64,000 nt of DNA, from assembly GCA_011799875.1 (NCBI GenBank), contig CM022299.1, positions 33,996,755-34,060,754 on the forward strand, in the 5' to 3' direction. Shown piece after piece: positions 23,044 to 33,769 of this stretch. This stretch comes from Thinopyrum elongatum. Its lineage: Eukaryota; Streptophyta; Magnoliopsida; Poales; Poaceae. The notes under the pieces are model-generated. The model made no database searches. It had not been told where the DNA came from and saw only the letters and a list, made by a program, of their open reading frames with translations. The number at the start of each line of letters is the position of its first letter. The first letter of the stretch is position 1. A program made the position numbers and the translations under genes.

Positions 23044-23841
23044 TCAGTCCACTTCGTCGACATCCAGACGGGCGTGTCTCGCGGACATCGAGGCTTCTCC
23101 GGGGGCTTCAACGTCGGAGTTGGCTGGAGTGTTATGAGGAGCTGTAGGGTTGGGGTAGCGATGATGACCCACGCGGGGTGTAGTGGCTACAGTTCCGTTG
23201 GAGGAAATCCCAAAGAGACGACGGAGTTCATCCGGGGTAACGAATGCATTGCCCGGGTGGGCAACAGGGGCAGACCTCGCAGGCTCGATTGGTCTCCCGA
23301 ACAGTACTACCGGGTTGTCAGTGGCAGGTGCAGCTTCACTTCTCACTGGGGTCAGGAGAGCAAGCGTCCTGCGGGTCTCAATCAGGTCAAAAGTGACCTG
23401 ATCGAACAGTGCCTCTTGTGCTCTCAGGTAGCGTACCAGATGCACCAGAGCAGGATCCGTCTCATGGTCTCCATTGGTGACTTGGGTCGGTCTACCATAG
23501 CCTTCACGACTAGGGTAGTAGTAGAAAGAACGGCAGTTAACCCCTGGCGACAGATGCCGGAGTTGAACTACGGCTTCTCGGGCTGCAAGTTGGATAGCTT
23601 GGGGCTCGTCGGAGGTCGTCCTCCCGGTGAACCGGTAAGGGCGCTCTGCGGTGATGCCCCTCCCGTAGATGTGCACCGTGGCCCAGAAGTGGTGGATGGC
23701 ATCACTCGCGTGCTCTTGGTACACGACATACTCCGGCGTCTCTTCGATGCCGAGAGCACGACGGGTGAGGTTGGCGAGGATGGCTACAAAGTCTTCAAGC
23801 TCGGCTGCGGTGGTCTCGTTGTGGACGATGGGACCAGGCAT
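23044..23841 (-). CDS. ORF of the non-autonomous retrotransposon, unknown function
   Basis: The only long sense frame of the element: 265 residues from the Met at 23841 (MPGPIVHNETTAAELEDF). The frame extends upstream to a Met at 23952, but I favour 23841 because the extension looks like leader. No zinc knuckle, protease or RT motif is visible. The middle is Ala/Arg/Leu-rich with segments that could be helical (about residues 100-190). The C-terminus is Pro/Thr/Ala-rich with an acidic end. It may be a divergent gag-like protein or an unrelated acquired gene. It lies just inside the primer-binding site, where gag would be. It is uninterrupted, unlike most coding sequence in this repeat nest. 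Confidence 0.6.
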   Translation of the reverse strand: MPGPIVHNETTAAELEDFVAILANLTRRALGIEETPEYVVYQEHASDAIHHFWATVHIYGRGITAERPYRFTGRTTSDEPQAIQLAAREAVVQLRHLSPGVNCRSFYYYPSREGYGRPTQVTNGDHETDPALVHLVRYLRAQEALFDQVTFDLIETRRTLALLTPVRSEAAPATDNPVVLFGRPIEPARSAPVAHPGNAFVTPDELRRLFGISSNGTVATTPRVGHHRYPNPTAPHNTPANSDVEAPGEASMSARHARLDVDEVD

Positions 23842-24147
23842 CTTGGGGTGTTGGATATTGAACTGAGAGTGAGGCTGTGATGTGCTGGGTTGGGGCAAGG
23901 CTTCTCTTATAAGCCAGTAGAGTCTTCCATCGCACGCTTGCGGATGGGACAACTCAGGTGTTGGCCACAGGCATACGGCCTATGGGCTAGGTTGATAGGT
24001 TGGGCACCTACTGTCAAAAGATGTCGGCTGCCACTCTGCAGGCTTATCGGATGAGATGGGCTTGACTGCGGACATGAAAAGATGTGGACGATGTGGAAAC
24101 CTAGGGATAGTGACCAGGCTAAGATAGGATTAGCCAATGGTTAGCCT

Positions 24148-24160
24148 GGCTCTGATACCA
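24148..24160 (-). other. Primer-binding site of the LARD-like element
   Basis: The minus strand reads TGGTATCAGAGCC, the exact complement expected for initiator methionine tRNA, four bases inside the 5' LTR. Confidence 0.9.
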
Positions 24161-24164
24161 AGGT

Positions 24165-26787
24165 TGTCGGGGCCGGCACACGATATCCCAGAAATTAACC
24201 CCTCGTGTCATCACCAGCCCAGGATTACTGTTACTGGTAGACACATCCTTGTTACAGAATTACCAAGCTATTACAAGAATTGGATACAAGACCATAAGGT
24301 CTAATGATACAACATGGATTCCGGTGGTGGATGTCGGAAATGACTCGTGGTACTCCAGCATCGATGGGGCTCCATTCCCACAGGAACAGCTGACCCGGAT
24401 AATTCCTATCCGCGTGGCTGCTATCCTAGGCTCCGCACGGTCGTCGTTGTGGTACTCCTCGTAGAACTCTTGACCTAGCCAAGTAAATAGCCAGGGACAA
24501 GCCTGTGAGAACGTTTGAATGTACTCGCAAACATCCTGAACAAGAGATATACCGAATGCAGCAAACAAAATATATGATCATGTTGAACCAAACTATATGC
24601 GTATGCTCATGCTGACACAAATCTAAATCATGACATGACAATAGCAAAATGATACGGAAGTAAATATAGCATGTTAGTCATGATCAAACTTGTCAGAAAT
24701 AGCGCAAATGAATGCCACGGGTAGTCTAGCCAGCCCAAGTGACATTCAAAAAAAATAAAAATAAAAGAAATGCTAGTTGGGTGTCAAGTGACGCCACGGT
24801 CGGACTTGAAAAGAAATGCCAGTCGGGTGTCAAGTGACGCCACGGTCGGACTTGAAGAGAAAAGTCAATCGGGTGTCCATAAGAGTAGTGGCGGGATAAA
24901 CCGCCTGTTAACTCGAGAGACGCCACGAGAGGTCTTGAAAATAAAGTTGAGTGTCCGGGGTAGTCTAGCCAGGCCGTGAGACACTCAGAAAATTCAAAAT
25001 AAGAGAAACGGGTTAGTCCTCAATAATATGCATAACCATAATAATATTTAACATGCATAAAATATTCATGGTAGCATCAGGGTGACAATAATTATCCTGC
25101 AAAATAATACAGGCTCAATATAATTATATTCCTCCGAAGACCGACACTTGACCAACCCAGACTGTAGCCCTTAACCGCGGACACGGCTATTCGAATAGGT
25201 TTAAACTATGCAGAGGGTGTACTCTTTACCCACAAGTAAAGGATTTCTTTAGTCAGTACCGTGACACTGACTAATTCTCATTACGGTCTTTGGGTTGAAA
25301 ACACACCTGACCAGCACACACCAGATTAACTTTCCAGATGCCAGGAATCACCCAAAGCATCGTTCAAGAAAAACTTTAAGACGGAGAGACCAACGTCCTG
25401 CATGGGATCACTATTCATACGCGCGGATTACAAGGGGTGCCCCCCTCTCAGTCACAACTGGAAACACCCATGCCCCCTGACCCGATGACATGATTTAGTC
25501 CACAAACATGGAAACCCTCATCGTAGCCCTCTATGTGGTGTGTGCACGGAAAGGGGTTAACAACTTACTAAACCATACCCCACTTGTGGCAGGGACAAGT
25601 GGCAGCACGAATCAAGTATGGGGGTTACTGGAACAAGACTCAATCTACGGTCGACTCAGGAGGTTAAGTTTTCCTGCAGTGGTTAGCACAATATATTCCT
25701 TGGTGATACCCAACAGCATCACCACCCGGCATGTCCCGACATGCCCTTACTGATCATTCTCGTCACCACGAGAAATTTCAGTCTCACGGTCACTTTACTC
25801 GTGACTGATTCTTTCCTACAGTTTAGTCCATAACAACACGGGCATACATGACAAGTGAAAGTAACCATACTCACTCATACTTCATGCTTTAAAGATGACA
25901 GCAAAATAGCAATGGATCATGCATGCAAAAATAGCCATATGCAAATTCTATTAAAGATTATCACAACCATGATTCAAATATGCTAGCTAGCAACCAGAAA
26001 ACATTCACCATATCAAATGTTCAAGATGCTTCCCTTGGGCATGCAGGGGTGTTGGTTGCACTCCAAAATTTCGAAAACTTTATCTTCCCTCCATTTCCTA
26101 TTTTCAAAAACATTTAAATTACTACATAGAGCAAGAACAAAAATAAAAAGTTGTCTGATTTTTTTTGAAACAACTACTAAAATAAACTAGATGAAATATA
26201 AGGTATTACAGAAAAAGAATCAATTTATTTGGAGTTAGTATGAATTACTTATGGAATTCCTAAGTTGTTATAAATAAAGAAAAGAGACTATTCATTAGAT
26301 CCAGTGGAGATAAAGCTTAGTAAAAATGTTCACCTTAGCTATATTAATATAGCATGATTTTAGGGATCTGTAGAAATTTGATTCATCAAGTTTCAGTTTG
26401 AAATGGCTGCTGTGGAATTATTTGAAAACTGCTGAATAAAAGAAAAGGAAAGGGAGCAGAGTGGCGCCCTGAGCGCTATCTAGTCCTGGTGCTCCTGGGC
26501 CGAGCCCAACTGCTCAGCCGCGCGAGAGGCGGTGACGTCGTAGGCGTATCCCCGTATTACGCCTTCACTTAATCCGAGCTGGCCGGCGCTTGGGTCACTG
26601 ACCGTGGGCCCCACCTGGCCCACTGGTCAGGTTTGACTGGTCCACCCGCGCTGTCTCTCCCCCGACAGAACAGAGGCGGAGCTCCAGTGATCACCGCCGG
26701 CGAACGGCAGCACCGTTCGGAGAGCTGGGACCATTGCTGTGTTCAGGAGATCGAGGCGGTCCCGTGGGTACCACTCTTGGTCGCCGG
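24165..26787 (-). repeat. 5' LTR of the LARD-like element, truncated
   Basis: Aligns with 17453 to about 20098 of the other LTR with a low level of substitutions. Small indels include 24 bases near 17908 and 12 bases near 18454 that are present only in the left copy. It ends abruptly near 26787 at a junction with sequence shared with 43347 onward. Its promoter part (the rest of U3 on the minus strand) is missing. Confidence 0.85.
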
Positions 26788-27967
26788 GCCGTGGAGTCGA
26801 GCCATGGACCGATTCGCCGCCATCGTCAGGTCGCCCATCGCCACTTGCTTCCTGTGCTCAGGTCAGGTACTGTTCACCCAGGTGTGCTCCTTCCTTCGTT
26901 TATACTGTAAATAAATTATAATCTCTGAATATATGTTGTTCAGTTTCGTAATCGCTCGGTCGCTTATCTGTTTTGTCTGGTGCATCCTTGACTGTGTATA
27001 AGTAGGAATTTCACGGACTTGATGCTATCAGAATGACTGAATGTGTCTACATAGAGCAGAGTCCGGATTATGCAGAACCCATCCAACACACACATACACA
27101 CGCAGGTGTTACCCAAGAGTGACTATTCTGCATAATCTGATGCCTGTGACACACGTACTTCAATAGGATATGACTAGTCTCGTTTGCCGGAGCCTGTATC
27201 AATCAACGATATTTATAGCTACGGCAACAGCCTGCTGCTCCTGCAATTAACCTGCAGGACTAGATGGTTGGTTATTGACTGGTCGCTGCTCACAAATCAC
27301 AGTCTAGTGCCACTGGGACAGTGAACCAAGTATCCTCCTTCACACAATTTCGCTACAATAAATTTAGTGATGAGTACTAGCTCCAAAGAAAAGTAGCTGA
27401 TGTGGCTGTCTGATGGTACATATGGTATCTGTCCAAGCCAAAACTCTACATGGGTAACCATTACGCGCAATCCGTCTCACACGTCAGTACAGATTTATAG
27501 TTACAGCAACGTGTTGGTGCTACAATTATGATATTTATAGTTACAGCAACGTGCTGGTGCTGTAATTAACCTGCAACACTGGATTGTGGCTGACTGGTCG
27601 CTGCTCACAAATCACAATTCAGTGCCTCTTGGACAGTGAACTGAGCTGTGCCCTCCTTCGCACAATTTCGCTAGAATAAATTTAGCGATAACTACTAGCT
27701 CCAAAGAAAACTAGCTGGTGTGTCTGTCTGGTGGCACATATGGCATCTGTCCAAGCGAAAAATCTACAATGGTATGGTCGCGCAACCCGTCTCACACGTC
27801 ACTACAACTTTTGCTTCACTGGAGCTTTCCTACCTGGCCCATTCCATCCATTGGACGACTTCTGTGAAGACCAGCATAAAGATTCAATTAGTATACCTTT
27901 CTGAAAAATTCGTCGCCACACTGTTTCTGAACCTCTTGTTTCTTTCTTTTGCTCCAACAGTTCCCTC
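26788..27967 (+). promoter_or_regulatory. Upstream region of RLP1 with internal tandem duplication
   Basis: Nearly identical to 43343-44060 upstream of RLP3 (offset 16,555 bp) until about 27500. It begins with a GC-rich piece holding a short frame from the ATG at 26804, also present upstream of RLP3. Two related units, starting GGTCGCTGCTCAC at 27281 and 27596 (period 315 bp), show that part of the promoter was duplicated in tandem. Recurrent motifs include CAGCAACGTGCTG and CTCACACGTCA. I see no supported gene here. Confidence 0.7.
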
Positions 27968-27974
27968 TATAAAA
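27968..27974 (+). promoter_or_regulatory. TATA box of RLP1
   Basis: TATAAAA, 76 bp before the ATG at 28044. The same spacing occurs at RLP2 (77 bp), RLP3 (76 bp) and a dead start upstream of RLP3 (76 bp, mutated). Confidence 0.8.
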
Positions 27975-28043
27975 GGCCTTGCAGCGATCCTGCCTTTTCT
28001 CCAAGAAAGAAAACAAACAAGTTATTTGTTTTGGTTAGGACCA

Positions 28044-31000
28044 ATGGCTTTGATTTTCCGGGTACTACTAGTCTTTCTTGTGGTGCTCGCCGCACTCGCC
28101 ACCATCTCCAACGCCCATGGTGATGGTAACCTCACTCTCCGACGCCATCCGGATGAGGCTGCAAGCCTCCTCCAACTGAAGAAATCCTTCTCTTTCTTCC
28201 GTTACCCCAGTGGCCTTGAGTCATGGCAAGATGGTACCGACTGTTGTCTTTGGGAAGGCGTTGGCTGCAGCAACTCCTTGGGCCATGTCACCGCTTTGGA
28301 ACTCCACGGGCATGGATTGTATAGTCAGGGCCTTGACCCTGCAATCTTCAAGCTCACCTCGCTCCAATTACTCGACCTTAGCATGAATAATTTTGGCCAG
28401 CACATTCTCCCGGCAAGTGGGTTTGAGAGGCTCTCCTTGCTGACCCACCTCAACCTCTCCAATTCGAGATTCCAAGGCAAGATACCCATTGGCATCAGCA
28501 AACTTGTCAACCTTATTTCCTTGGATCTTTCTGTTTCCTATTATGACACTACTGAAGATTCACTTAGTGACTATGATAGCAGCATCGGTATAATTTCTTA
28601 TGTGTTCTGGCTGCCCAACTTTCAAAACCTAGTGGCCAACCTCAAAAATTTGAGAGAGCTCTACCTTGATGGAGTGGATATGTCTAGCAGTGGAGACTGG
28701 TGTCATGCTCTTGCTGAATCTCTTCCAGATCTCCGAGTTCTTAGCTTAAGTTCTTGTTTTCTCGGTGGTCCTATCTGTTGGTCCCTCTCAAGACTCCACT
28801 CTCTAACTGCAATAAACTTGGAAGATAACTTTGATATACCGGCTACTTTTCCAGAGTTTTTCATGGATTTTTCCAATTTAAGTGTGCTCCAACTTGCTCG
28901 GACAAATCTCCAAGGGTGGTTCCCTCGTAGAGCTTTTGAATCAAAAACTCTGCGAGTTCTTGATTTATCCAGGAATCAGGATCTCTTAGGGCATGTGCCC
29001 AACTTCTCCAATGCAAGTTCCTTAGAGACAATGATGCTAGACGGGACCAATTTATCCTTTGCAAAACCAGGCTCGTTTAGCAATTTCAAGTCTTTGAAAA
29101 GGTTAAGTTTTGATGTGATTTTTTTCTCAGTGGATCCTCCATCTTCACTCGATATCCTCGGGTCTCTACGGCAATTACAAGTCTCCCAGGTGGACTCAGC
29201 AGTAGATGTAGGGGAAATTTTCTCATGGATATCAGACCTGCAGAATTTGCAAAGCTTAAAACTCTCCTGGTGCAACTTCTCCCAGACATCTTTTTCTTCA
29301 GTTGCCAAACTCAGGAGCTTAAGAAGCCTGACAATTTCTGACTGCAGCTTAACTAGACCAGTGCTATCAACATTAGGTTATCTAGTAGATTTGAGAAGCC
29401 TGGAGATCTTTAATTGCATATTGAGTGGTTCAATACCGTCTGCAGTTGGCAACCTCACAAACTTGAGAGTCTTGAAAATCAATGGATGCGACTTTTCAGG
29501 GCCGATACCATCTTCAATTGGTAATCTCATGAACCTGAGAAGCTTGGAAATAAATGGTGCTTATGGCTCTTTCGACAGCCGTGCTGGCTCTTCTGTGGCA
29601 ATACCATCTTCAGTTGGCAACCTCAGTAACTTGGTAAGCTTGGAAATCTGGTATTGCTTTTTCTCTGGGCCAATACCAGATGCAGTTGGACTACTCAAGA
29701 AGTTGGCAGTTGTTCGACTTGGACGGTGTGGCTTTTCTGGACGCATACCAAATTCAATTGTTAACTTGACTCAACTGATTGATTTAGATCTTTCATCTAA
29801 TGTTCTCAACGGTAAGATTGTATAGATTTTTTTTTCTTTTATGATGAATAATATTTTCAGGAGAAAATTTGTTCTTCTACATTTTCAAGATAAGTAAAAT
29901 ATAACCCCGTCTATACATATTGCAAATGCCATATTTTACAACATTGCTTATGTCAGATGTATGATACATCTTACCGAGTCCAACCTCTTTTTCTTTTGGC
30001 AATCGGAGATCGATGTCTTTCTTTATTGGTTAGTATGCCATAGATGGATGCTTCAGGAGGCAAATTTACTTTAACGAGTGATAGTAAGTAACACACATTC
30101 ATTAAATATATGATGGATATGTTGTGAACAACTATACAGCATCAAGAAAAGAGGGAGTGCTACTTTCGAAGTTCTAATTAGATAATTTTCATGTCCTTAA
30201 AGAATCAGTGCTCTGGGAAGTCATTCTGAGAATATCAATTTAAAAATTGTGTCACATATTTTTGTAATCATGTTCCAAATTATGACAAAAAATCGAATTC
30301 AGTGTGGTTTTGAACTGTCTTGTGTTGAACTTATTTTATATTTTTTTTTCATGTTGGAGAAATACCACAAAAATCACAAAATCTGGTTAGCCAAATAATT
30401 TAATAGGCAAAAGCTAGTTAGGCAAGTAGGACATAATCCATGTAATGCCAGCCTTAGGACAAAGAAAAGCCAACAGTTTAGCTTGCAACACAAATTTAGC
30501 TGGGGTGTGTGTGGTCCTGTCGTGCCTTTTCTTGATTAGAGTGGCATAAGCCTTAAATATCACAATGAAAACGAATAGATAGATTTTTGTATTTATGGCA
30601 GTTGATCCCAGCTTCTTCACCCCATCTTCCATCGGTCCCTATCTTGCGGCCGCTGCAGCCAAAAACGGGATCGCAGCCAGCTGGTACACGAGCACAAGAC
30701 CTGCAAAAAGTACGCACCGTTGAACAACATCATTTCTGCATAGTGAAATGGTCCAGAAAATAGCAGCGCTGCCAACATAAATAAGAGAATGGAGAGACTT
30801 AGGCACTTTTCATAAGTCATAACCAAGACCCAAAAATGTGTGGCATTTTGATCAAACAAAAATGTGCGACATATTCCGAGTTTGTTGCATCTTTAACTGT
30901 TACGAAATTAGTCTCTATGGCTCCCACCACAACTAACTTCCAGGATTGTACCATGGCCACATAGTTCCACTAGTTGCAGTACTGAGATCGCGCCTCGTAG

Positions 31001-33769
31001 GATCTACCGAGGAATATTCAAGAATAGACAATGGTATATATTTTCGTCCCTAGAAACCCTTTTGCAGGCGTCCCTTGGTATTGTTGGATATCCTTATGAA
31101 CTCGAAAATCATGGGAGCCGTTGGTCAGACTGCCCTGCTTTGTCCAGTCTGCATTGAGTCTTAGGTTACATGCAGCAGTCTCCCTAATTATATTTTGAGA
31201 ACGGTGCCCCCTTATTATATTGAGGCTTCGGTTGCAACATGCCCAACTCAAGCACTATCCACAATTCTAATTTTGTAGGCTAACCCGTACATATACTGGA
31301 CACAATCTCAACAATAGTTTGGCTAAAAGGTGAGTTAATACATTGGCTAAGTATGTACATACAAAAGATAGGATGCAGGATGGTTCAGACATTCTCCTTG
31401 TTACTCTTGAACCGAAGTTTTGTTAATCTGTGTGCATGCTCCTACATTTCGTAGTGGATGAGCACCTCATATTTTTTTGAACCGGGCTACCCACCTTTCC
31501 ATTAACTTTCATCAACAGAAATACAATGACGAGCACCTCATATATACTACTACATTCCAAATATTATTTGAAGTTTTACCTTTTTCCTCAGTCAAACTTT
31601 TTTAGGTTTGACCAAGTCTATAAAAAATATCAACATTTAACACAAAATTAGTTTCACTAGTTCATGATAAAATATATTTTTTCGTACTATGTATATATTT
31701 TTTATGTTGTAGATATTAGCATATTTTTCTGTAGAATTGCTCAAATATACAGAAGTTTGACTTACGACAAAGTTAGAACTTCAAATAATTTGGAACAGAC
31801 GGAGTATATGAGGATGGTATATGGCATTCGAGCTTGGTACTCCAATTTGACTGGTACACTACCATAGTAGATAATGTTCTTTACTCTTTATGCAGGGGAA
31901 CTTCCCATGTCTCTTCTTACTATTCCCACAATGCAGCACCTAGATTTTCACTCAAACCAGCTCTCTGGTTCTATAGAAGACTTCGACGCAACGTCTTCAC
32001 ACTTGGTTTCAGTGGACTTAAGCACAAACGAATTGACAGGGAATATTCCCAAGTCATTCTTTCAACTCAAAAGTTTGGCATATCTCGATATTGGCTGGAA
32101 TACCTTGGTAGGTTCAGTGGATCTTTCCTCGTTTTGGAGGTTCAGGAATCTCGTTCATTTGAGTCTTTCCAACAACAACCTATCAGTCACGGACATGGAT
32201 GGTAAAAACTCTCCATCTACCCATCTCCCTCGGGTTACCAAGTTAGAATTAGCAAGGTGCGATTTAACAGGATTTCCAAGTTCATTGGCACACGTTAACC
32301 ATGTGTCTTACATGGACCTGTCATGCAATAGAATCAGTGGGGCTATTCCAAAGTGGATATGGACAACATGGAATAATAGCCTTACATATTTGAATCTTTC
32401 ACATAACATGTTCAGTATTATGCAACTTACTTCATATGTTCTCCCTTTCGATAAGTTGGAGTTTCTTGATCTTAGTTCCAACCAGCTTCCGGGGCAGATT
32501 CCTATGTCGAGCTCTTTAGCGATTATCTTGGATTATTCAAGAAACAATTTCTCTTCAGTGCTTCCAAACTTCACTCTCTATCTTTTCGATGAGTTCAGAA
32601 TTTCTAGAAACAAGATTAGTGGACATATACCTAACTCAATTTGTGATTCAAATATCAATGTCCTTGACCTATCATTTAACAAGTTCAGTGGGTTGATACC
32701 ACCCTGTCTAATAGAAGGAGGTTACATGAGTGTGTTGAGTTTGCGGGAGAATCAATTTGAAGGTGTGTTGCCTAACAACATCAAAGACCAATGTTTCCTT
32801 CACACATTAGACTTGAACAACAATAAAATTGAAGGGCAGCTTCCAAGGACACTTACAAAGTGCTTGCAGCTGGAGTTCCTTGATGTTGGAAATAATCACA
32901 TAGTAGGTACTTTTCCAACATGGCTGGGGATACTTCCCAGACTTCGCGTCCTTGTCATGAGATCCAACCGATTCTATGGCTCAATGGGTGGTGATCTTCA
33001 CAGCAATGACAAACCTGGGGAATACTTCTCTAGCTTGCAGGTTCTTGATGTTGCCTCGAACAATTTCTTTGGTAATTTGAGTCCAGATTGGTTTGAGGGG
33101 CTGAAATCAATGATGGCAGAGTTGAACACTACAGGTTATATTATTAGTGCTTTTAACGGAAGTTATGAAGATCCCTATCAGGATACTGTTGCTATATACT
33201 ATAAAAGCATCTATAGGACATTTGATAAGATCTTGACCACTTTTACAGCAATTGACCTATCAAATAATTCATTTGATGGCACCATTCCTGGATCGCTTGG
33301 GAGACTTATTTCGTTACATGTACTAAACATGTCAGGCAATGCCTTCACCGGTGATATTCCGCAGGAATTTGGCGGGATGACTCAACTAGAATCACTAGAT
33401 CTATCTCAGAACCAGCTTTCTGGTGAAATTCCGGAGGCACTAACAAATCTCACCTTTCTTGGTATCTTGAACTTGTGCAACAACCAGTTGGTGGGAAGGA
33501 TACCTCGGTCAGGTCAATTTTTTGGGACGTTTCAAAACAGTTCATTTGAAGGGAATCTGGGTCTGTGCGGACTGCCACTGTCCAACCCATGCGACATTCC
33601 ACCCGCTCCTCCCAGTGTGGCGCATGGGGAGAAGTCCTCTCATGTGGACGTCATCTTGTTTCTCTTCGTCGGGTTGGGCTTTGGCATTGGATTTGCAGCT
33701 GCCATCCTGATGAGATGGGGTCGGATTGGCGAATGGTTTGTTAAATCTGCAAGAGCTTTGAGGACTTGA
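28044..33769 (+). CDS. RLP1: leucine-rich-repeat receptor-like protein, apparently intact
   Basis: A cell-surface receptor of the Cf/Ve/EIX type, without a kinase; such proteins detect microbial or endogenous signals and work with adaptor kinases such as SOBIR1. Exons are 28044-29811 and 31896-33769 (GTAAGA...TGCAG, phase 1), giving 1,213 residues. Order: signal peptide (about 1-26); N-terminal cap with WQDGTDCCLWEGVGC; about 30 leucine-rich repeats of the L..L..L.LS.N...G.IP type; an island with DTVAIYYKSIYRTFDK; four last repeats; a C-terminal Cys pair (LGLCG, NPCD); a membrane helix (about 1174-1195) with GxxxG spacing (GLGFG); and a short basic tail KSARALRT. Oddities: the first Cys of the cap (LRCHPD in RLP2/3) is Arg here, and the intron is 2,084 bp against about 230 bp in RLP2. 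No stop or frameshift was found. Ligand unknown. Confidence 0.88.
29812..31895 (+). other. Enlarged intron of RLP1
   Basis: About 1.85 kb longer than the matching introns of RLP2 and RLP3, so it has gained inserts. One is the Stowaway-like element at 31546-31804. A GC-richer piece at 30600-30720 reads on the minus strand as GLVLVYQLAAIPFLAAAAA after a CAG, like a hydrophobic exon fragment from another gene, but it is too short to name. The rest is AT-rich and unassigned. Confidence 0.6.
31546..31804. mobile_element. Stowaway-type MITE in the RLP1 intron
   Basis: A 259-bp AT-rich element with terminal inverted repeats related to CTCCGTCTGTTCCAAATTA (right end, inverted; the left end is mutated) and TA duplications at 31544-31545 and 31805-31806. 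Inner repeats TTATTTGAAGTT and AACTTCAAATAA pair well. Confidence 0.8.

Larger units (their letters stand above)
17453..26787 (-). mobile_element. Non-autonomous long-LTR retrotransposon (LARD-like), 5' LTR truncated
   Basis: Sense is the minus strand. The 3' LTR spans 17453-22815, the internal domain 22816-24164, and the 5' LTR starts at 24165 and survives to about 26787, about half its length. The boundary signals are a purine tract at 22816 and a Met-tRNA primer site at 24148-24160. There is no protease, integrase, RT or RNase H; the only long frame is at 23044-23841. Very long LTRs around a short internal region fit the large-retrotransposon-derivative class described in Triticeae, except that the internal region here is unusually short. 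The right end was removed where the RLP1 upstream block begins, so no target duplication can be checked. Confidence 0.85.

Noticed and set aside
23035..23880. A 281-codon plus-strand frame opposite the retrotransposon ORF
   Set aside because: It is the shadow of the sense ORF. The minus frame lies in the sense direction given by primer site and purine tract, just after the primer site.
29812..31895. The long gap between RLP1 halves as evidence of two separate genes
   Set aside because: The splice sites match the 231-bp intron of RLP2 in position and phase, and the joined protein has the full RLP architecture.
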